Positions 58,863 through 64,000 of a stretch of 64,000 nucleotides of DNA are shown one piece after another (positions within the stretch are counted from its first letter, which is position 1; every line of letters begins with the position of its first letter). Made by a program: the position numbers and the translations under genes. The notes below the pieces were generated by a model. The model was not told the origin of the DNA and ran no database searches. It saw only the letters and a list, made by a program, of their open reading frames with translations. Source of the DNA: Kroppenstedtia eburnea (GTDB lineage Bacteria; Bacillota; Bacilli; Thermoactinomycetales; DSM-45169); the NCBI RefSeq assembly GCF_013282215.1, contig NZ_CP048103.1:2976001-3040000 (forward strand). Direction: 5' to 3'.

Positions 58863-60011
58863 ATGAAATCTTTGTATTTTGACCATGGAGCCACCACCCC
58901 CTTGCGAAGAGAAGTGCTGGAGTCCATGGTCCGTGCCATGAAGGAGACATTCGCCAATCCCGGCAGTCTTCACGATCCGGGACAACAAGCCTTTGAGTTG
59001 ACTGAGGAAGCCCGATTTGAGGTGGCCCAATCCATCGGCGGCTCTCCGCGGGAAATCCTGTTTACCGGCGGGGGAAGTGAAGCCAATAATATGGCCATCC
59101 TGGGGGCGGCCCGCAAACATCGTCAACAAGGAAATCATGTGATCACCACCCAGGTGGAACATCCCTCCGTGTTGGAAACCTGCCGTCAGCTGGAGCGGGA
59201 AGGTTTCTCCGTCACATATTTGCCGGTGGACGAGTGGGGCTGTATCCGGAAAAGGGACCTGGAAAGAGCAGTCACTCCCGCAACCATCCTCATCTCGATC
59301 ATGGCCGCCAACAATGAGGTGGGAACCTTGCAACCCCTCCGTGAAGCCGCTTCCCTCGCAAAGGAACGGGGAATCCTGTTTCACACCGACGCCGTACAGT
59401 TCTTCGGAAAAATTCCTCTCAATGTGCGGGAATGGGATGTCGATTTGCTCAGTCTCGGCGGTCATAAGGTGGGAGGACCCAAAGGGACGGGAGCACTGTT
59501 TTTACGCAAGGGGGTGAGGCTGGATCCGATCCTGTTCGGAGGCGGCCAAGAGCGGGGACTTCGCCCCGGCACCCTGAATGTACCCGGAATTGTCGGGCTG
59601 GGGTCCGCCTGTCGACTGGCCGCCGCCGAAGTGACCCGGACCCGGGAATCCATGACCCGATTGCAAAATCTGTTATGGGAGAGGATCCGGGATGAGATTG
59701 GCAGCGTGCGCTTAAACGGACACCCCGTCCATCGCCTCCCCAACAATTTGAATATCTCCTTTGACCGACTGGAGGGACAGGCCGTACTTTTGGAATTGAA
59801 CCGGCTGAATGTGGCAGTCTCCAGCGGCTCCGCCTGCAGTTCCGGAAAACAGGCGCCTTCCCACGTCCTGAAAGCGATGGGACAATCTGATGAGGCGGCT
59901 TACCAAAGCCTGCGGATCACATGGGGACATCAGACGACAGAGGAAGAGATTCACCTCTTGACAGAAAGATTGAAAAAGGCGATTTCAGACCTTCGTTCCC
60001 GTCTGCCCTGA
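58863..60011 (+). CDS. Cysteine desulfurase (NifS/IscS family)
   Basis: A 382-residue PLP enzyme that removes sulfur from cysteine for Fe-S clusters. It shows YFDHGATTPLRREV, TGGGSEANNMAIL, the PLP lysine in LSLGGHKVGGPKGTG and the active cysteine in SSGSACSSGKQAPSH. AACAGGAGG lies before the ATG. It is divergent from nadC-nadA; in Bacillus the NifS-like gene at this place matures the NadA cluster, so the same job is inferred. The NadR regulator that usually follows is absent here. Confidence 0.93.
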   Translation: MKSLYFDHGATTPLRREVLESMVRAMKETFANPGSLHDPGQQAFELTEEARFEVAQSIGGSPREILFTGGGSEANNMAILGAARKHRQQGNHVITTQVEHPSVLETCRQLEREGFSVTYLPVDEWGCIRKRDLERAVTPATILISIMAANNEVGTLQPLREAASLAKERGILFHTDAVQFFGKIPLNVREWDVDLLSLGGHKVGGPKGTGALFLRKGVRLDPILFGGGQERGLRPGTLNVPGIVGLGSACRLAAAEVTRTRESMTRLQNLLWERIRDEIGSVRLNGHPVHRLPNNLNISFDRLEGQAVLLELNRLNVAVSSGSACSSGKQAPSHVLKAMGQSDEAAYQSLRITWGHQTTEEEIHLLTERLKKAISDLRSRLP

Positions 60012-60150
60012 TCCTCCTCTTCAACTCCTTTATGATCTGAAATCGATGAAATTGCCCCACTTTCCACAAGACAACCCCTCCGGTTTTTGTTACACTTAGT
60101 TTGAATGCGGAAACCGGCGTGAGCTTTTGACGGAGGGAGGGGAAGCGAAA

Positions 60151-60801
60151 GTGCGCGCCAACTTTTACCGGACCCGTAAATTGCGTAAAGTAGCCTTGTT
60201 CAGCTTTGTCGGAACCCTGATGGTCTCCGGATTTGTCACCTTGCCGGTGGCCCAGGCTCCTCAGGGACATTCCTGGAGCCTCCGGGGAAAAGCCGCCGGA
60301 TCAACTGTATCCGATGACCGGATCACCAAGAAACGGATCCGGCTCTCCCAGAAGGAAGATCCGGCAGACTCCGATCACAAAAAAGAGGACACCCGGGAGC
60401 CCGACGACAAACCGGCCAAACTGGATTCACCGAAGAGAACCCATTCCGGAATTGTCCGGACTCACACGACAACACAGCCGCAGATGAGCCAGCCGGCGAA
60501 AAAGAAAAAACCGGACAAAACCGGGAAGGACCCGGTCCGGCCCGGCACCCCACCTGGAAGAAATGAGCCGGTTCCTGACGATTCAAAACCCGATGACGGA
60601 GCCCAACCGGAGGACCCACCCGGCAACGAGCCTCAACCCATCCCCCCCGGAGATGACACCCCCTCTGACCCGGAGAAGCCGGAGGCCCCGGAGAACCCGG
60701 ATCCGGAACCACCCGATGAAGATCCGGAACAGGGGGACGGAGATCATTCCCAACCTGAATGCCCCCTCAAAGTCCCGGGTGTTGGGATCACGGTGGAATA
60801 A
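60151..60801 (+). CDS. Secreted Pro/Asp/Glu-rich low-complexity protein
   Basis: A 216-residue protein starting at GTG 60151 after GGAGGGAGGGG; a TTG at 60127 is in frame but lies before that site. A basic start and a hydrophobic span (KVALFSFVGTLMVSGFVTLP, cleaved near AQA) suggest secretion. The rest is disordered: Lys/Asp-rich, then Pro/Glu/Asp-rich (PGNEPQPIPPGDDTPSDPEK). No sorting motif or domain is seen. It is of the same general type as the LPKTS protein but not anchored. Function unknown. Confidence 0.65.
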   Translation: MRANFYRTRKLRKVALFSFVGTLMVSGFVTLPVAQAPQGHSWSLRGKAAGSTVSDDRITKKRIRLSQKEDPADSDHKKEDTREPDDKPAKLDSPKRTHSGIVRTHTTTQPQMSQPAKKKKPDKTGKDPVRPGTPPGRNEPVPDDSKPDDGAQPEDPPGNEPQPIPPGDDTPSDPEKPEAPENPDPEPPDEDPEQGDGDHSQPECPLKVPGVGITVE

Positions 60802-60821
60802 CGCTCCGCCGGTACAAAAAA

Positions 60822-60856
60822 GCCTCGTAAGCCCGCCAGGTTTACGGGTTTTTTTG
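60822..60856 (+). terminator. Terminator after the Pro-rich protein gene
   Basis: CGTAA/TTACG-centred stem with GC loop followed by GGGTTTTTTTG. Confidence 0.65.
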
Positions 60857-60921
60857 TACAGTTTGTTCCTCCATTTGGATAAGATGGATATATTGATTTT
60901 TTGAAGGGAGGCGCCTGTTTC

Positions 60922-62028
60922 ATGCCGCAAACAAAGCCCTTTCGTATAGGATACGGGATCTTGTTGGCTTTCTTGATCATCTTCGTCGGAACGAAGATCA
61001 GTTTTATCTTCCGGCCATTGGTCGTACTGGTACAAACACTTTTTTTCCCCTTCCTTCTCGCCGGTGTGCTGTATTACCTGTTCCGACCGGTGGTCCGGTT
61101 CTTTGAAAAGCGGGGCGTGGCCCGGATTTATTCCATCCTCCTGATCTACCTGCTGTTCGTCGGGCTGATGATCCTGTCGGTGTTCCTGATCGGTTCCCCT
61201 CTGCAGGAGCAGGTCACCAGATTGGTGGAAAACTCCGATGATCTGATCGCCAAACTGGGGGACAGCTTGGTCAAATTGAAAAAGAACCCCTATGTGGGAA
61301 AATATTTTGAACAACAAAACCTGGAGAGCTTGACGCAGGATATAACGGATTACCTGAGCAGCAGCGCATCCATCATCTTCAGCAACATTGCCAATTTCAT
61401 CGGAGTCCTGACCAATATCATCATCGTTTTTGTGACGGTGCCCTTCATCCTCTTCTACATGCTGAAAGACGGGGAAACCGCTCCGAAACAAGTGCTTCGC
61501 TTCCTCCCCTCCACCCAACGGACGGAGGGAAAGCGGATCCTGGCGGATATGGATCAGGCGATCAGTTCCTTTATCCAGGGACAGGTGTTGGTCAGTCTCT
61601 GCGTCGGGGTTCTGACCTATATCGGCTATCTGATCATCAGACTGGACTATTCCCTGATCCTGGCTCTGGTCACGATGTTCACCAATGTGATCCCCTTCAT
61701 CGGACCACTGATGGGTGCCATCCCCGCCCTGATCGTGGGAATCATCGTCTCCCCCTGGATGGCATTGAAAGTGCTCATCGTGATCGTGGTGGTCCAGCAG
61801 CTGGACAGTAACTTCATCTCACCTCAGGTGATGGGAAGAACCCTGAAGATCCATCCCTTGACGATCATCCTGTTGTTGCTGGTGGCGGGCAGCTTGGGGG
61901 GATTCCTCGGCTTGCTGCTGGCGGTTCCCACCTATGCGGTTCTCAAGGTGGTGGTCAGCCACACCTATCGCCTGATCCTGCTCCGCACCCGCCGCAATGA
62001 AAAGAATACCGAATCCGATACGAAATGA
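60922..62028 (+). CDS. AI-2E/PerM-family transporter
   Basis: A 368-residue membrane protein with about eight spans. Family stretches are VLYYLFRPVVRFFEKRGVAR, FVTVPFILFYMLKDGE (FYMLKDG is diagnostic), FIQGQVLVSLCVGVLTYIGY and ISPQVMGRTLKIHPLTIILL. Members export AI-2 or act as Na+/H+-linked transporters, so the substrate is not fixed. GAAGGGAGG precedes the ATG at 60922. Its stop is followed directly by one arm of a terminator now split by an insertion sequence. Confidence 0.88.
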   Translation: MPQTKPFRIGYGILLAFLIIFVGTKISFIFRPLVVLVQTLFFPFLLAGVLYYLFRPVVRFFEKRGVARIYSILLIYLLFVGLMILSVFLIGSPLQEQVTRLVENSDDLIAKLGDSLVKLKKNPYVGKYFEQQNLESLTQDITDYLSSSASIIFSNIANFIGVLTNIIIVFVTVPFILFYMLKDGETAPKQVLRFLPSTQRTEGKRILADMDQAISSFIQGQVLVSLCVGVLTYIGYLIIRLDYSLILALVTMFTNVIPFIGPLMGAIPALIVGIIVSPWMALKVLIVIVVVQQLDSNFISPQVMGRTLKIHPLTIILLLLVAGSLGGFLGLLLAVPTYAVLKVVVSHTYRLILLRTRRNEKNTESDTK

Positions 62029-62119
62029 ACAAAGAAGGAAGCCGGGTGATCTGATATTATCCCCTCTGAGTAGACAGTAAAAAGCAAGCCCCTTACTGTA
62101 TACTTGGAGGGGATTTGTT

Positions 62120-62428
62120 ATGGGGAATACTCGGAGAACATATACAAAAGAGCTAAAGATGCAAGCGGTTCAGTTGTATCTCGAAGGAGAGCTCAGTTAT
62201 CAGGCGGTCGCTAAAGAGTTAGGAATCGCCGATGATCGGAGTGTGCGCCGATGGGTCCGGCATTATGAAAACGAAGGGATGAAAGGATTGGAGGAAAAGC
62301 GGGGAAAATCGACGCACTTACGGAAAGGGAGGCCCCGAAAACATCCTGCCAGCCTAGAAGAGGAAGTGCGCCGGCTCCGAGCGGAGAATGAATTTCTAAA
62401 AAAGTGGCTGGGTCTGGAGGGGAGGTGA
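62120..62428 (+). CDS. IS3-family transposase OrfA
   Basis: A 102-residue helix-turn-helix protein: MGNTRRTYTKELKMQAVQLY, SYQAVAKELGIADDRSVRRW, and a leucine zipper-like end LEEEVRRLRAENEFLKKWLG. It contains the slip site A AAA AAG at 62398-62404, where a -1 shift would join it to OrfB. TTGGAGGGGATTTGTT precedes the ATG. Confidence 0.92.
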   Translation: MGNTRRTYTKELKMQAVQLYLEGELSYQAVAKELGIADDRSVRRWVRHYENEGMKGLEEKRGKSTHLRKGRPRKHPASLEEEVRRLRAENEFLKKWLGLEGR

Positions 62429-63297
62429 GACGTCAGGGGAAGGTCTATACGGTGATTCAGGAAATGGCTACACGGTTCCCGATTTCCCTACTGTGTGCAG
62501 TGGCTCGTGTTTCACGAAGCGGGTTCTATAAGTGGGTACGAAGGCAGCAGCACCCGTCTTTAAAAAGCGTGGAAGATGAAAAACTGAAGTCCAGGATCCT
62601 TGAATGTCACCAAGAAGTAAGCGGGATCTACGGATATCCGAGGGTTACTGTATGGCTTCGTCGCCAGTATGGGATCCATGTCAACCGAAAAAGGGTGTAC
62701 CGGCTGATGAAGGAATTAGGAATCCAGGCAGTGATCCGAAAGAAGCGGAGATATTTCGGTGCCAAGGAAGCGTTGGTGATCTCGGAAAACCGGTTAAATC
62801 GGGAGTTTTCCGCATCCCGTCCCAACGAAAAATGGGTAACGGATATCACCTATCTCCCCATTCAGGGAAGGTTTTATTACCTATCCGCCATCATCGATTT
62901 ATTTAACAACGAAGTCATCGCCTACCGGATCAGTAAACGGAACAATGTCCGCTTGGTTCTCGACACTGTAAAAGCAGCCATAAAAAAACGAGAAGTGAAT
63001 GGAGTCCTCTTACACAGCGATCGAGGATTCCAGTACACCTCTCGACAATACAATCACCTACTTCAACGATACAATATCACGCCAAGTATGTCCAGGAAAG
63101 GGAACTGTTTGGACAATGCTTGCATCGAAAGTTTTTTTGGCCATTTCAAGAGTGAATGTCTGTATTTGCATTCATTCACCACCATCGATGAAGCACGCCT
63201 TGTTTTTCGTGACTACATACGATTTTACAATCATGAACGTTTTCAGTCTCGTTTACATAACTTGAGCCCGGTCGAATACCGGGCCCAAGTTGCGTGA
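62404..63297 (+). CDS. IS3-family transposase OrfB (integrase core), produced by -1 frameshift
   Basis: Catalytic part of the transposase with the DDE residues in KWVTDITYLPIQGRFYYLSA, GVLLHSDRGFQYTSRQY and LDNACIESFFGHFKSE, and an N-terminal HTH_21-like part (GIYGYPRVTVWLRRQYGIHV). The frame joins orfA at the A AAA AAG heptamer; in the shifted frame AAA AAA is followed by GTG at 62404. The fused product would be about 390 residues, normal for the family (IS150-like). No inactivating change is seen. Confidence 0.93.
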   Translation: MAGSGGEVRRQGKVYTVIQEMATRFPISLLCAVARVSRSGFYKWVRRQQHPSLKSVEDEKLKSRILECHQEVSGIYGYPRVTVWLRRQYGIHVNRKRVYRLMKELGIQAVIRKKRRYFGAKEALVISENRLNREFSASRPNEKWVTDITYLPIQGRFYYLSAIIDLFNNEVIAYRISKRNNVRLVLDTVKAAIKKREVNGVLLHSDRGFQYTSRQYNHLLQRYNITPSMSRKGNCLDNACIESFFGHFKSECLYLHSFTTIDEARLVFRDYIRFYNHERFQSRLHNLSPVEYRAQVA

Positions 63298-63378
63298 TTC
63301 TCATTTAATACAACCGGCTTGTTTTAACATGTCTACTTGACAGGGATAATATCAGATCACCCGGCTTCCTTCTTTGTT

Positions 63379-64000
63379 TCACTCCTGGTTCCCTTGGGCT
63401 TCCAATGCCTGGAACACCGTCCGATAGTACTCTTTGGAGTGGGGAACCAACTCATCCCAGGTCACTCGCCGCTCCTCATGCCTGCCGGTGGAAGCCTCCG
63501 TCCCGGTAAACCCCTGGAAACGGGCTGTGCCCCTTTTTCCTTCCATCAGTTGGACCACCTCCGACAGCTCCGCCTCAAACAGACCGGAGACCTCAGACGG
63601 TTGAAGTCGGAAGTCTTCCCATCCCCCCCTGAATTGATGGAGATGGACATGACGATGCTCCCGGTCGATCCATCCCTCTCCCCGCATCTCTTCCCGATGA
63701 ACACCGAGGTAGACCAGCTCCTCCGGATGCAACGAAAGTCCCAACTCCTCCTCCAACTCCCGCACCCCGTCTTTCCGGCCTTCCCCGCTCAGGAGATGAC
63801 CGGCGGCGGTGATATCCAGTTGATGGGGATGAGCCTTCTTGTCGGGATGGCGCAGTTGAAACAAAGGATAGATCTTTCCTTCCACACGTCGATACAACCA
63901 ACAGTCAAAGGTATGATGCCACAGCCCTTCCCGGTGCACCCGTTCCCGGTCGGCCACCCCGATCACCTGCAGATCCGGCCCCATGATATCCAGCATTTCC
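63379..64000 (-). CDS. Nudix hydrolase (isopentenyl-diphosphate isomerase-like branch), probably cut by the window edge
   Basis: At least 205 residues. The start region DRERVHREGLWHHTFDCWLY and the Nudix box AGHLLSGEGRKDGVRELEEE then LGL belong to the branch that resembles IPP isomerase. The box is one residue shorter than the standard GX5EX7REUXEEXGU spacing, as is common in this branch. An ATG at 63996 is possible, but the frame is open to the window end and relatives usually begin a few residues earlier. The substrate is unknown. It converges on the AI-2E-type gene across the split terminator. Confidence 0.88.
   Translation of the reverse strand, partial: EMLDIMGPDLQVIGVADRERVHREGLWHHTFDCWLYRRVEGKIYPLFQLRHPDKKAHPHQLDITAAGHLLSGEGRKDGVRELEEELGLSLHPEELVYLGVHREEMRGEGWIDREHRHVHLHQFRGGWEDFRLQPSEVSGLFEAELSEVVQLMEGKRGTARFQGFTGTEASTGRHEERRVTWDELVPHSKEYYRTVFQALEAQGNQE

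Larger units (their letters stand above)
62064..63342 (+). mobile_element. IS3-family insertion sequence
   Basis: About 1.28 kb holding two overlapping transposase frames. The ends are imperfect inverted repeats: left GAGTAGACAGTAAAAAGCAAGCC, split here as GAGTAGACAG and AGCAAGCC; right (reverse complement) TGTCAAGTAGACA and AACAAGCC. No clear target duplication is visible. The transposase looks intact, so it may be active. Confidence 0.88.
62028..63378. repeat. 36-bp terminator arms split by the insertion sequence
   Basis: The 36 bases at 62028-62063 are the exact reverse complement of 63343-63378. They begin directly at the stop codons of the two convergent genes and carry A/T-rich ends and GC cores (AAGCCGGGTGATC), so they look like one bidirectional terminator stem whose loop was opened by the insertion. 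Confidence 0.8.

Overview
The window comes from the chromosome of an endospore-forming, moderately GC-rich Firmicute. Most coding sequences sit behind strong purine-rich Shine-Dalgarno sites. Spore genes are present: cwlJ-gerQ, an alpha/beta small acid-soluble spore protein, a SleB-type cortex hydrolase and a short YheC/YheD ATP-grasp protein. Many relatives are Bacillus-like (bstA/YfiT, yclNOPQ, ytoQ, bioY with a BirA box). The mix fits Thermoactinomycetaceae or a nearby family, but that assignment is inference. No rRNA, tRNA or CRISPR array was seen.

Layout. 1-5.6 kb: end of a polar amino-acid ABC importer, bstA, leuCD and a DDAH-like hydrolase. 5.9-12.2 kb: two secreted esterases that look like a polyhydroxybutyrate (PHB) depolymerase and an oligomer hydrolase, then bioY (BirA-controlled), speE, a soluble HtrA-like protease and a YheC-like protein. 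12.4-15.6 kb: two-component system plus a CWB2 lipoprotein. 15.6-20.8 kb is accessory DNA: a candidate type I toxin mini-gene with antisense signals, a degenerate second copy of it, paralogous small ORFs, an HxlR regulator divergent from a nonsense-mutated DHFR-like gene, and a phosphodiesterase. 21-28.3 kb: YraQ-like permease, Fur-controlled petrobactin-type importer yclNOPQ, and a frameshifted OpuABC-like fusion. 28.9-33.1 kb: MarR-controlled heterodimeric ABC exporter. 33.4-47 kb: HTH-TPR regulator, cysH-sat, ytoQ, cwlJ-gerQ, amidohydrolase, hom under a SAM-I riboswitch, FAH-family hydrolase, SASP, SleB-type hydrolase under a c-di-AMP (ydaO) riboswitch, sodA, HAD hydrolase and a 40-aa membrane protein. 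47.4-56 kb: a zinc-finger protein, a pseudokinase-TM-TPR protein, an LPKTS surface protein, an isolated pilMNO set and an L,D-transpeptidase. 56-64 kb: nadA, nadC and a broken flavoprotein gene opposite a cysteine desulfurase, an AI-2E-type transporter, an IS3-family element and a Nudix hydrolase.

The most unusual feature is a dispersed family of small elements of about 100-290 bp, in at least seven copies. They have 11-bp terminal inverted repeats (AAGCGTTGTGA type). Four copies are flanked by exact 4-bp direct repeats, and one copy is nested inside another with its own duplication. Inside is a 13-bp hairpin followed by 0-3 copies of a module of about 52 bp whose stem-loops change in compensated ways, including GNRA-like loops and a switch between Watson-Crick and tandem G-A pairs. 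This looks like a miniature mobile element carrying a structured RNA. I cannot match it to a named family from the sequence alone.

Several genes are broken or oddly started: opuABC (one extra base), the DHFR-like gene (in-frame TAA), the flavoprotein gene upstream of nadC, a leaderless hxlR, and two genes whose best Shine-Dalgarno points to an ATT or ATA codon.
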